From: Pseudomonas parakoreensis
Lineage (GTDB): Bacteria > Pseudomonadota > Gammaproteobacteria > Pseudomonadales > Pseudomonadaceae
Assembly: GCF_021602155.1 (NCBI RefSeq)
Contig: NZ_BQHY01000003.1
Location: 62,001-126,000, forward strand
Length of the DNA: 64,000 nt
Direction of reading: 5' to 3'
A program made the translations under genes and the position numbers. A model generated the notes under the pieces. It did no database searches, was not told where the DNA came from, and saw only the letters and a list, made by a program, of their open reading frames with translations. Every line of letters begins with the position of its first letter. The first letter of the stretch is position 1. Positions 17,494 to 25,934 of the stretch are shown piece by piece.

Positions 17494-18228
17494 ATGGAGC
17501 GCCACCTTCCAGTACGTGTCCTAAGGTGGTCTGGTCGCGCATGGCTAACGCCTGGGTTAGCGGTTTTTGCTGGGCATGCTGGTCATCAAGATTGGCATCA
17601 GCATCAGGCTCACCAAATAGCTATAGGTATCGACGTGCCTGTAACAGTGGAATGCCTGCCGCGTCAGCACACCGAGTTTGCAGTGTTTATTCCAGCCGGT
17701 GTTCGGCATCGAATCAGCGGAGCCCTCATCGTTTCAATCTACTTGGACGTCTTGGCAGAAGAGGGCCAGGTTTTGCCGAAGACCATGACGCCGATTCCGA
17801 TCAATATCGCCCCGGCTGACGCCGCACTAATTGCTGACTCCTTGAAGGCAGGCGCGGGAGACACTCGGTCCGCAGTGCGAAAAGCCCTACAGATAACCGA
17901 TGCACCTCCAGTCGCCGATCCTCGCCTGGCAATAGTCAGCACGGCCATTTACCAGGGCATGGTACGACGTGAAGAGTTGGCAGCACTGGTACACCTGTCC
18001 CCAACTCGATTCTCGCATTGGTTCGTGGAACAAACCGGTTTGCCGCTGCGTAGCTATGCTAAATGGCTACGACTGACCCAAGCTGTTCGACATCTGGCAT
18101 CCGGAGAACCTATAACCACCGCTGCGCACGCGTCAGGCTTCTCCGACTCAGCCCACTTTTCCAGAACCTTTCGCTCGCTGTTGGGTATAGATCCCTCATC
18201 GGCGCTCGCCGAAGTGAGCTTGCATTAA
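17494..18228 (+). CDS. AraC-family transcriptional regulator
   Basis: A 244-residue regulator. The N-terminal cupin-like sensor domain contains a His cluster (HAGHQDWHQHQAHQ) and FIPAGVRHRISG. The C-terminal pair of helix-turn-helix motifs (~150-240) contains LAALVHLSPTRFSHWFVEQTG and ASGFSDSAHFSRTFRSL. ATG at 17494 is used; a TTG at 17488 would overlap the lspA stop. It is probably cotranscribed with cadA-lspA. The His-rich sensor could bind metal, but its target is unknown. Confidence 0.88.
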   Translation: MERHLPVRVLRWSGRAWLTPGLAVFAGHAGHQDWHQHQAHQIAIGIDVPVTVECLPRQHTEFAVFIPAGVRHRISGALIVSIYLDVLAEEGQVLPKTMTPIPINIAPADAALIADSLKAGAGDTRSAVRKALQITDAPPVADPRLAIVSTAIYQGMVRREELAALVHLSPTRFSHWFVEQTGLPLRSYAKWLRLTQAVRHLASGEPITTAAHASGFSDSAHFSRTFRSLLGIDPSSALAEVSLH

Positions 18229-18284
18229 GCGACTAGGTTAGAGGCTTGCGGCCTTAGCTACAGGCCGCTCGCCGATTGGAATAG

Positions 18285-19178
18285 TTAAGCTTTTAGAGCC
18301 AGGATTCGACGTGCGCCGTTCAAAACGATCAGGCCAACGACCGTACCAATCACCAAGTCTGGGTACGGAGACCCTGTCCAAGCGACCAATGCTCCTGCAG
18401 CGATTACGCCAACGTTCGCAATCACATCGTTGGCTGAGAAAATCCAACTCGCTTTCATGTGTGCTCCTCCTTCGCGGTGGCTGTAGATCAGCCACAGGCA
18501 AGTGACGTTTGCCACCAGCGCGACGGCGCCTATCCCCATCATCAGCATCGATTCAGGTTCACTGCCATAGAGAAAGCGTCGAGCAACTTCCAAAAGCACA
18601 CCCAAAGCTAGAATGATCTGAAACATACCTGCCAGGTGTGCTGCACGTACTTGCATTCCCGCGCTGCGGCCGACCGCAAAGAGGGCCAGCCCGTAAACGG
18701 CCGCATCAGCAAACATGTCCAGCGAGTCGGCAATCAGCCCCGTCGATTGGGCAATCAGGCCAGCACTCATTTCGGCGAGAAACATTGCACCATTGATGCC
18801 GAGCAATATTTTTAATGTGCTGGCTTCCTTTGAAGCGTTTTGCTCTTCATTGGCACTGTTGGCTGATACGGACTCTGGGCTGATGGGCTGCGTATCTAAT
18901 AGCCTTGCCCCCAAGCCAAGTGACTCCAACTTGGTAGCGATCTGCTCTACGGCCCCTTCGTGAAAAACACTCACCTGTCTACCGGATAGGTCAAAAGAAA
19001 GTGAAGCTATTTCCTGCAAGCCATTCAGCGCGAGTCTGATCATCCGTTCTTCGGAAGGACAGTCCATTTTTGGTACTGAAAATTTGCTGATCCATGTCCC
19101 TTCATTTAATGGCTTAGCTGCTGCTTCTGGGCCTGCTGAAGCCGGGCCACAGCCACAGGATTTGTCACACGAACTCAT
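18285..19178 (-). CDS. CDF-like cation transporter with HMA-like N-terminus, no C-terminal domain
   Basis: A 297-residue protein. A Cys-rich start (Cys 4, 8, 10), then an HMA-like domain with MDCPSEE (~32-95), then six transmembrane helices of the cation diffusion facilitator family, including LIADSLDMFADAAVYG in TM2 and SANDVIANVG in TM5. It ends right after TM6, so the usual cytoplasmic dimerisation domain is missing and the metal-binding domain has moved to the front. GAGGAG precedes the ATG. The MerR-type promoter at 19213-19243 puts it in one regulon with cadA. Confidence 0.9.
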   Translation of the reverse strand: MSSCDKSCGCGPASAGPEAAAKPLNEGTWISKFSVPKMDCPSEERMIRLALNGLQEIASLSFDLSGRQVSVFHEGAVEQIATKLESLGLGARLLDTQPISPESVSANSANEEQNASKEASTLKILLGINGAMFLAEMSAGLIAQSTGLIADSLDMFADAAVYGLALFAVGRSAGMQVRAAHLAGMFQIILALGVLLEVARRFLYGSEPESMLMMGIGAVALVANVTCLWLIYSHREGGAHMKASWIFSANDVIANVGVIAAGALVAWTGSPYPDLVIGTVVGLIVLNGARRILALKA

Positions 19179-19212
19179 GGGGCCGCTCCTCTAAATACAC
19201 TTGATCCTGTCG

Positions 19213-19243
19213 ATTACAAACCTTCTAGCCGCTATAAGGTCAA
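19213..19243 (-). promoter_or_regulatory. MerR-type promoter of the CDF gene
   Basis: On the minus strand TTGACC (19243-19238), a 19-bp spacer and TGTAAT (19218-19213). The dyad with arms ACCTTATAG and CTAGAAGGT occupies 19220-19240. It is nearly the same operator as at 14282-14302, so the MerR regulator at 13464 should control both. Confidence 0.85.
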
Positions 19244-19336
19244 GCGAGGATATTCATCATTCGATTGTAGCTCTTTCGTTCAATCCAAACGCCAGCCTGT
19301 GACTTATCGTCTTCGCTTCCTAAAAGGAGGTGAGCG

Positions 19337-20209
19337 ATGATCATTATTTTCCGATACGTCATACGTTGGATGAGCTATCCGCTCATATTTGGTGGCACCG
19401 CTGCGTTCATGGTTTGGGCGCTTTACACCGGGATTCCGCCATGGCCCACAACACTCCTGATCGCTATTGTGAGCTTGTTCACGATCGCCGCGCTGGAGCA
19501 ATTCCAACCCTTTCGTCAATCCTGGCTCGAAGATCATCAAGACACCTCGACCGATTTATTGCATATGCTGGTCAACCTTTCTGTCATTCAGTTCACTGCT
19601 GAAGTCCTCGCCAAGCTTGGCGATGCGGTGCCGGCATCAGTTCGCCTTTTTCCCAGCGAGAGTCCCCTCTGGTTACAGCTGGTTCTGGTCGCAACCGTCC
19701 TCGATTTAAGCCTGTATGTCATGCATCGCATCAGCCATCGGGTGCATTGGCTGTGGCGTATGCACATGATTCATCACAGCGTTGATCGCCTTTATTGGAT
19801 GAATGGGGAGCGCAGACATCCGCTGCATGCGGCGCTAATGGCCGGACCGGGGCTGGTGGTTCTGCTCGCCTCAGGTGCGCCGTCGGCCGTTATCGCGACT
19901 TGGTTCAGCATCTTGACCGTTCATTTAGCCTTCCAGCATTCGAACCTGGACTACTCGTTGGGCTGGTTACGCAACGTGATTGGAGTCGCCGAGACACATC
20001 GCTGGCACCATAAGCGAGAGTTCGAAGATGCCCAGGTCAACTTCGGAGAGTTTTTACTTATTTGGGATCACCTATTTGGAACCTTCTATGACGCAGCAAA
20101 CAAGCTCGGTGATGCGCAGGTAGGGCTAAAAGAGCGAGACTTTCCAACAGGCTATCGTGCGCAGCTAATCGCGCCGTTTAGGCGCAAGCCTCAGAACCAT
20201 ATGATCTGA
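19337..20209 (+). CDS. Sterol desaturase / fatty acid hydroxylase family membrane protein
   Basis: A 290-residue integral membrane di-iron enzyme. Hydrophobic helices occupy ~10-60 and ~105-130. The His clusters of the superfamily are HRISHRVHWLWRMHMIHHS (HX3H, HX2HH) and ETHRWHHKRE. A strong Shine-Dalgarno (AAAGGAGGTGA) precedes the ATG. It ends the metal block. Substrate is unknown; an effect on membrane lipids under metal stress is only a guess. An ATG at 19337 with good spacing decides the start. Confidence 0.88.
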   Translation: MIIIFRYVIRWMSYPLIFGGTAAFMVWALYTGIPPWPTTLLIAIVSLFTIAALEQFQPFRQSWLEDHQDTSTDLLHMLVNLSVIQFTAEVLAKLGDAVPASVRLFPSESPLWLQLVLVATVLDLSLYVMHRISHRVHWLWRMHMIHHSVDRLYWMNGERRHPLHAALMAGPGLVVLLASGAPSAVIATWFSILTVHLAFQHSNLDYSLGWLRNVIGVAETHRWHHKREFEDAQVNFGEFLLIWDHLFGTFYDAANKLGDAQVGLKERDFPTGYRAQLIAPFRRKPQNHMI

Positions 20210-20298
20210 AGTTGCGTACCACGAAACGCCTATTCGCGCATTTACTGCCATGTGTTGTAGGGTCGTGTAGTGACGAACGTCGTAGGGTATGAGGAAGG

Positions 20299-20357
20299 TA
20301 TGTATCGAAATTAGGGAGTTTATGTCTTTCGCATAAATTCCCTAATTTCAATACATA
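20299..20357. repeat. Long near-perfect palindrome before CBASS operon
   Basis: Two 26-base arms (20299-20324 and 20332-20357) match at 24 positions around a 7-base loop. The arms contain AAATTAGGGA and its complement. It lies in the 356-bp gap 20210-20565 between the desaturase and the CBASS operon. It could be a bidirectional terminator, but length and AT content also fit a mobile-element or island boundary. The rest of the gap shows no gene. Confidence 0.85.
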
Positions 20358-20565
20358 CGCTGTGCTCAGCACCCCATTCCCAGCACTTGCCCAAAACGAA
20401 TGCGGCCATCACTTCGTTTCGCTGAGTCACAAAGTGTCCGGTTCGAAGCCGATCCAGCGCCCATCACCCTCGAATCGCTCTTGAAATCAAAGCAAATGGC
20501 CTTAAGATGATCTTATCTTGCCATCATCGTTTTTAATCATGGATGTTTCTCGGGGGTAGGTCGGA

Positions 20566-21732
20566 ATGGCAGAACAAGAAGATGCTAAGCCCGCAAGCGG
20601 GCGCTTCAACACAAATGAAGAGACGAAGCGGATCGTATGGACACAGACCGCTGGTCATTGTGAACTGTGCGGTACGGATCTGACGTTCGACTATCGTGCT
20701 GGCAAGCCAATGAGATGGGGCGAAGTGGCGCATATTCTGCCCGCCAGTCCCAAAGGCCCTCGGGGACGCGCGGATCATGATGCTGAGGCGCACACTAACG
20801 ATACCGCTAATCTGATGCTCCTGTGCCCAGGTTGTCATGACAAAATTGATCGTGATGCAGACGGGTATCCTGAAAATGATTTGAGTGGTTTACACCAAGC
20901 GTACCTGGAACGCATCCGACTCGCCGCAACGACCCCCGATGGTGGTAGAGCCATTCCTCTCATCGTCCTGAGTCAGCATTTCCAGACGATCAACGACATT
21001 CCCGTTCGCGATCTGTTGACTGCGATGTCGGCTGAAGGACTAACGGCCTTCGATCAAGGCATTAAAATCACTTTCCCTGCACCCGGACCGCGAGGTAGGG
21101 ACGCGACCTATTGGCAGAACATCAAAGACAGTGTCCAGTATGAGTTGGAGCAGCAACTCAAGCGTCGCGGCGGCACCTACGGCGATGCGCCTGCACTAGC
21201 TGTAGTGGGCTTGGCCGATATCCCGGCATTGATGATGTTGGGCCAGGGTATCGGCGACCGTTCCAAACGCTTGATCTTCTCCTTCCACCGCGAGCATCGG
21301 TTGCGCTGGCCCGATCAGTCCGCTGAGCCGCCCGCTTTTTTGTTTACACCTCCCTCCGACGGCGACGGGCCACTGGCGCTTGTGCTCTCCATTTCTGCGC
21401 AAGTCCCGGTTCGCGACGTGACCGACGCTCTGCCCGGTGCACGTATTGCAGAGCTGTCGATCCCAGAACCAAGCTATGCGATGGTACAGAACCGTCGGGT
21501 GATTCATGCCTTTCGTGACGCACTTCAAATACGGCTGAGCCAGCTTGAAGCTCTGACTCCTGAACCTATCCACGTCTTCGCCGCTATTCCTGCGGCATTG
21601 GCCATCGAGTTTGGTGCGTTGCTCACAACGCAGCATCAACATACGTACCTGATCTTTGATCGGGACAAAGAAAACCAAGATCGGTTTACGCAAACACTGC
21701 AATTGGGCTCGATGGCCCAGGAGGCTAGGTAA
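20566..21732 (+). CDS. cap5: CBASS effector Cap5: HNH endonuclease fused to SAVED domain
   Basis: A 388-residue nuclease effector. The N-terminal HNH domain has zinc-type Cys pairs (CELCG and CPGCH) and the motif GEVAHILPAS...NLMLLCPGCHDKID (~33-100). The C-terminal ~170-388 is a SAVED domain that binds the cyclic oligonucleotide and switches on DNA cleavage. It is the first gene of a four-gene run: its TAA is directly followed by the ATG of the CD-NTase. ATG at 20566 has GGTAGGTCGGA upstream. Confidence 0.92.
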   Translation: MAEQEDAKPASGRFNTNEETKRIVWTQTAGHCELCGTDLTFDYRAGKPMRWGEVAHILPASPKGPRGRADHDAEAHTNDTANLMLLCPGCHDKIDRDADGYPENDLSGLHQAYLERIRLAATTPDGGRAIPLIVLSQHFQTINDIPVRDLLTAMSAEGLTAFDQGIKITFPAPGPRGRDATYWQNIKDSVQYELEQQLKRRGGTYGDAPALAVVGLADIPALMMLGQGIGDRSKRLIFSFHREHRLRWPDQSAEPPAFLFTPPSDGDGPLALVLSISAQVPVRDVTDALPGARIAELSIPEPSYAMVQNRRVIHAFRDALQIRLSQLEALTPEPIHVFAAIPAALAIEFGALLTTQHQHTYLIFDRDKENQDRFTQTLQLGSMAQEAR

Positions 21733-22983
21733 ATGCTGTTGAGCAACGAACAGACCAAGCGCAGCAGTTGGGAATATTTTCTGCTTCGCGCCGCGCGGGA
21801 AATCTCGCTGTCGGAAGCGCAGTACCAGAAAATCAATGACCGCTACTCCCAACTGGAAAAAATCCTCTCGGCCTCCGACAACCCGCTCCTCGCTGAGGCC
21901 CATATCTTCGTTCAAGGCTCGATGCGGCTGAAAACGACCATCAAGCCAATCCCCGGTGCGCCTGCGGATCTGGACACCATTGATGCGGACGCGATTATCT
22001 GGCTCCCTCACGCTCAAGGCGCTAGTGCGAAGGAAGTTCTAGAAGCGATTGAGCAGCGTTTTAGGGAAGGCTCCCGCGTTCAGGAAGAAGTTAAGCAATT
22101 ACGTCGTGGCATCCGGATTGTTTATGCCGACGAGAATCCAGGCTTCCACATCGATGTCACCCCCGCACGTGCGATCAACGGAAATGGCGAAGCCAACGGC
22201 GAGGGTAAACTGGAGGTTCCGGATCGGGTCACAGGGTGGAAAGCAAGCAGCCCTATCCCGTACTCGAATTGGTTACAGGTTGCCTCTGCCCAGGAAATTT
22301 CTCTGGAAAGCTTGGTAGTTGCCAAAAGCCAGCGGATGCTCGATGCCGCGACACAAGATCCTTTGCCGCATTATCAGGATTACATCGATCAAGATCCCCT
22401 GCGTGCGACCATAAAGCTGCTCAAGCGGCATCGCGATGAATGGGCCATCAACACAAGGAGCGCTGATACTCGCCCCATATCCGCTGTCATAACCACTTTG
22501 GCCACTCACGCATACCTGGATGTCGTGAAGGAATCACAGTCGAAGCCTTTGGCTCCGCTCGATGCAATTTTGGAAATCGTTCGTAGAATGCCGCAGCACA
22601 TCGCGCATAGAGGTAACGATTGCTTTGTCTGCAACCCTGCCGATAACGGCGAAAACTTTGCAGAAAAGTGGAATCGACCAGGCGAGGGGCAAGGCTATCG
22701 ACAAGCATTTGCCAAGTGGCATGCGGACGCCAGTGCATCCGTATCATTGGGTTTGGAAAGTTTTGAATCCAATGATTCCTTTGCAGAAGCAGTGAAAAAG
22801 AATTTCGGTATTGCACCGGCATTCATTTCGGCAGTGAACAATGAGATCCCTGCGAATTGGACCATGCCCGGCCGACCGGATGGCACTACTCGAAACTCTG
22901 CTTCGATGGGTTCGCTCTTCGGAGGAGCCAGCGGTGGCGGAACCTCTCAGTCGAGCGTAAAGCCAGTTGGACGCCTTGGCTGA
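21733..22983 (+). CDS. CBASS cyclic oligonucleotide synthase (CD-NTase)
   Basis: A 416-residue nucleotidyltransferase. The GS motif is in FVQGSMRLKTTIKP, the catalytic acids in DLDTIDADAIIW (DXD), and the third acid in FHIDVTPA. It senses phage infection and makes a cyclic oligonucleotide that activates the HNH-SAVED nuclease upstream. The C-terminal tail ends in Gly/Ser-rich residues and is probably the end conjugated by Cap2, as known for type II CBASS. The clade and nucleotide product cannot be decided by eye. Confidence 0.93.
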   Translation: MLLSNEQTKRSSWEYFLLRAAREISLSEAQYQKINDRYSQLEKILSASDNPLLAEAHIFVQGSMRLKTTIKPIPGAPADLDTIDADAIIWLPHAQGASAKEVLEAIEQRFREGSRVQEEVKQLRRGIRIVYADENPGFHIDVTPARAINGNGEANGEGKLEVPDRVTGWKASSPIPYSNWLQVASAQEISLESLVVAKSQRMLDAATQDPLPHYQDYIDQDPLRATIKLLKRHRDEWAINTRSADTRPISAVITTLATHAYLDVVKESQSKPLAPLDAILEIVRRMPQHIAHRGNDCFVCNPADNGENFAEKWNRPGEGQGYRQAFAKWHADASASVSLGLESFESNDSFAEAVKKNFGIAPAFISAVNNEIPANWTMPGRPDGTTRNSASMGSLFGGASGGGTSQSSVKPVGRLG

Positions 22984-24751
22984 TCCTATTACGACGCCAT
23001 TGCAGCGCGGAATCGCCGCACTGCGAAATACCCTAGGTCAGGATGCTGCCGATGCATTGCTCCAGCCCGCACCCATGCGGGCTGACGAAGCGGCGTCCTT
23101 TCACTTTCCCTTGCCCATCGATTACACGGGCCAGGAGCGGCGACTGCGTATTGGTTTTCCCTCCAACTTCCCCCGTGGGCTTTTGCGACTGAACGTCGAA
23201 CCCTCTCCGTGGCTGGTCTGGCCGCATGCCACCAAGTCGGGGCTTTGCCTTCATGGCTTTCAGGAACGCCCCATTATGGGCTCCCCGGAGGTCGTTGTAG
23301 AGGACAGCCTTAATCGCCTAGCCCAGATCGTTTCGTTGTCCAAGATGGGATCAAGCCAGGCAACGCGCGATATCGAATTTCAGAATGAGATCACTACCTA
23401 CTGGTCTTTCCAGCACGGTCAGTCATTCCAGAACCTCTTACTTTTGGATCGACCCCAGGCCGCCTCGCAATTGTTTGCGCTCAGCGATCCGCGCCGGGCT
23501 GTGCCATCCGGACAGGAAACGGTTTGGCTAGCATCGAACGTAGCTGCACTCAAAGGGCATTACCGACGGGTTGTCGGGCGCTCCGCTGTCATTCGCGCGG
23601 CCGAAACTCCCGGTTTTTACGTCAAGCTTCAGACCTATCCGGATATCCGCACCCCGGATCCAGAAGATCTAATGCTGTGGCTAACACCACATCTTCAACC
23701 AGACGATGCCGAGCAATTGCTGGCATGGTTTGAGCAGCATGGAACGTTGGCAAGTCGATGGATTGTTCTAGAGCTTCCAGGGGGGACGGATTCTCCAACT
23801 TATTGCCTCAATGTACGCTCGCTTGGCGTACAGCAGGAGCGGGGGGCAAAGTTTGGCTTGCGTACAGCGCGCCGCAGGCCAGCGATCGCAAATGCACATC
23901 CTCCGGCGCTCGTCCGAGCAACTGCCCTGGACGTGCTTGATCGAGCGTCCATTCTGTCCCGCGATAAAAGCGGCACTGCACAGCGCCTTGAAAATGCTCG
24001 GGTAGTTTGCGTTGGTGTTGGCTCGCTAGGCAGTGCGGTGGCAATACAGTTGGCACGATCCGGTGTTGGCCACCTTACCCTCATCGATCCTGACACCTTG
24101 GTGTCAGCCAATCTGGGAAGGCATGTTCTGGGAGCGGATAGCCTAGGGAGATTGAAAGCGTCAGCGTTGAGGGACAAGATTCTGTTAGATCTCCCGACGA
24201 CAGAATGCACCGCTTATTCGACATTCGCCGAAGTGGTGATGAGCAGCAAACCAGAAGTGTTCGATAATGCAGATCTGGTGGTGATCACGACAGCAGACTG
24301 GCAGTCGGAGGTCACTGTATGGCGAGCCAAATCCAGCGGCGTTCCTTGGGGGGTCTTACAAGCCTGGAGCGAACCGTACACCCAGGTAGGCCATGCGCTA
24401 TTCGCACCAGCCGGCACCTTTGATGGCCGTCATCTATTCACGGACGTCGGCGATTTCTTGCATAAATTTACAGAGTGGCCGGGAGGGGGTGTGGTTCCAT
24501 TGCCCGCTTGTGGGGAGAGCTTTATCCCAGGCGGCTCGCTGGGGATGACCAATATCGCCTCTATGGTTTCGCACACGGCCTTACGCGCATTGACCGGCAA
24601 CATTGCCACTGCATCTTGGGTCAGCAGTATCTACAGGCCTGAAGATGTGCCGAGCCTGGGAGGCCAATACCATGGGCCCGAACTGCCAGAGGGGGCGCAG
24701 CAAATTTTACTCGAGCGCGGATGGCCGGAAGATAAGGACGAAACGGTATGA
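22967..24751 (+). CDS. cap2: CBASS Cap2: E2-E1 ubiquitin-transfer-like fusion
   Basis: A ~594-residue protein. The N-terminal E2-like domain has its candidate catalytic Cys in KSGLCLHGF. The C-terminal E1/ThiF domain (~340-594) has the adenylation glycine motif VCVGVGSLGSAVAIQLARSG, LTLIDPDTLVSANLGRH, and the candidate E1 Cys in PLPACGESF. Cap2 conjugates the C-terminus of the CD-NTase to targets and primes it. The start is uncertain: TTG at 22967 overlaps the CD-NTase end by 17 bases and is the best in-frame choice. Confidence 0.9.
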   Translation: MDALADPITTPLQRGIAALRNTLGQDAADALLQPAPMRADEAASFHFPLPIDYTGQERRLRIGFPSNFPRGLLRLNVEPSPWLVWPHATKSGLCLHGFQERPIMGSPEVVVEDSLNRLAQIVSLSKMGSSQATRDIEFQNEITTYWSFQHGQSFQNLLLLDRPQAASQLFALSDPRRAVPSGQETVWLASNVAALKGHYRRVVGRSAVIRAAETPGFYVKLQTYPDIRTPDPEDLMLWLTPHLQPDDAEQLLAWFEQHGTLASRWIVLELPGGTDSPTYCLNVRSLGVQQERGAKFGLRTARRRPAIANAHPPALVRATALDVLDRASILSRDKSGTAQRLENARVVCVGVGSLGSAVAIQLARSGVGHLTLIDPDTLVSANLGRHVLGADSLGRLKASALRDKILLDLPTTECTAYSTFAEVVMSSKPEVFDNADLVVITTADWQSEVTVWRAKSSGVPWGVLQAWSEPYTQVGHALFAPAGTFDGRHLFTDVGDFLHKFTEWPGGGVVPLPACGESFIPGGSLGMTNIASMVSHTALRALTGNIATASWVSSIYRPEDVPSLGGQYHGPELPEGAQQILLERGWPEDKDETV

Positions 24752-25230
24752 CGGATATTGCGTGGCGCTGGCGATGGCCGGAAGTTAATTCCGAGCTATT
24801 GGTGTCCCAAGCTGTCGCGGACATCTTGAATAGTCATCGGCAGGGCCTTTTTGGCGTGGAGCGAGGGGGACAGTTATTCGTCAATCCGGTTGATCCCAAA
24901 GGGTTGCTGCTGGCCTCGGCCACGTTGCCTCATCGCGCTGATCGGTCAGGCTGGTCTTGGCTAGAATTGGATGCGGAGCGATGCCGTCTGGAGATCCAGG
25001 CTGCCAACGAACAAGGGTTACGTCTAGTGGGCTATTGGCATACGCATCCCCAATCCATTCCAGTGATATCTCCGGCAGACATCGGAAGTTTTTCCAAATT
25101 TGCTGCACGTTACACGCAGGATCTGCCGCACCCCATAGCCGTTATTGTCGGCAAGTCCGAAAAACCAGAAGGTATCAAGGCTTGGTCATTCAGGGACGGC
25201 AGATACATTGAGGCAACCTGGGTCGGATGA
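24748..25230 (+). CDS. cap3: CBASS Cap3: JAB/JAMM isopeptidase
   Basis: A 160-residue metalloprotease. The JAMM motif is readable: Glu in GVERGG, then GYWHTHPQSIPVISPADIGS (H-x-H ... S-x2-D). Cap3 removes CD-NTase conjugates made by Cap2. Its ATG overlaps the Cap2 stop by 4 bases, closing the operon. 28 bp later the exonuclease gene ends on the opposite strand. Confidence 0.92.
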   Translation: MTDIAWRWRWPEVNSELLVSQAVADILNSHRQGLFGVERGGQLFVNPVDPKGLLLASATLPHRADRSGWSWLELDAERCRLEIQAANEQGLRLVGYWHTHPQSIPVISPADIGSFSKFAARYTQDLPHPIAVIVGKSEKPEGIKAWSFRDGRYIEATWVG

Positions 25231-25258
25231 GCTTCAAGTCCGTGCGGTGGAAGGCGGA

Positions 25259-25807
25259 TCAGCGGTTACCTTTACCCGCTAACATTAGGGCGAAGAGCTC
25301 CGCCTGAAAGCGGGCATCATCCAATGCGTTATGGTTGGGTTCGCTGATTGGCTTCAGCGCAGCGGTCATTTTGGATGATTTTGTTTCCTGCCAATTGCAA
25401 CCTACAGCGCCCATAAAGTAGGCCTTCATGTCGATAGCTGTGAAACCAAAGGGGTTGGTTTCCAAATATTTGTGGAAGTAGTAATTGACGAATGACCAGT
25501 CAAACGGTGCGTTTAGCCCTACGAAAATGACCTTCTGCCCCGTTTGGCAGGACGATTTCAGCCATTCACTAAGTGTCAGCATCGCCTCTCGCGGAGCGAG
25601 GCCCTCGTGCTCCAGCTTTTCCAGACTCAGCCCCGATACTGCCAGTGCTTCTGGATCGTGTTTTGGGCTATCAGGTCGCAGTTCAAGATAGATGGACGTT
25701 GCAGGTTGGTTTACAAGGCAAGCTCCAATGGAAAGCAGACTGTATTCGCCTGGTATAGGCCCAGACGTCTCGACGTCGACGGAAACGTATAGCTCATCAG
25801 CGTTCAT
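25259..25807 (-). CDS. DnaQ-like 3'-5' exonuclease (DEDDh)
   Basis: A 182-residue nuclease. The four acids and His are visible as SVDVETSGP (D, E), FVGLNAPFDWSFV (D), and HNALDDARFQAEL (H, D). This is a stand-alone DEDDh domain related to RNase T / DnaQ exonucleases, without signal or membrane segment. It converges on the CBASS operon with 28 bp between, so it could be a defence accessory or an independent gene; it is not cotranscribed with CBASS. Confidence 0.88.
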   Translation of the reverse strand: MNADELYVSVDVETSGPIPGEYSLLSIGACLVNQPATSIYLELRPDSPKHDPEALAVSGLSLEKLEHEGLAPREAMLTLSEWLKSSCQTGQKVIFVGLNAPFDWSFVNYYFHKYLETNPFGFTAIDMKAYFMGAVGCNWQETKSSKMTAALKPISEPNHNALDDARFQAELFALMLAGKGNR

Positions 25808-25934
25808 GTCATATCCTTTTCGTGTAATTGCCTGATCACGCTACCAGCGTATTGCGCGTTCCTTTGGTCAGCTCTGCGCCCGAGCATAATGATGTGTGTC
25901 ATTCTCTGATGGCTTTGATGAGGGCCAGGCGATC

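Noticed and set aside
18238-18501. Short frames opposite the 3' end of the CDF gene, considered as its missing C-terminal domain
   Set aside because: They lie inside or opposite the CDF coding sequence and show no CDF C-terminal features.
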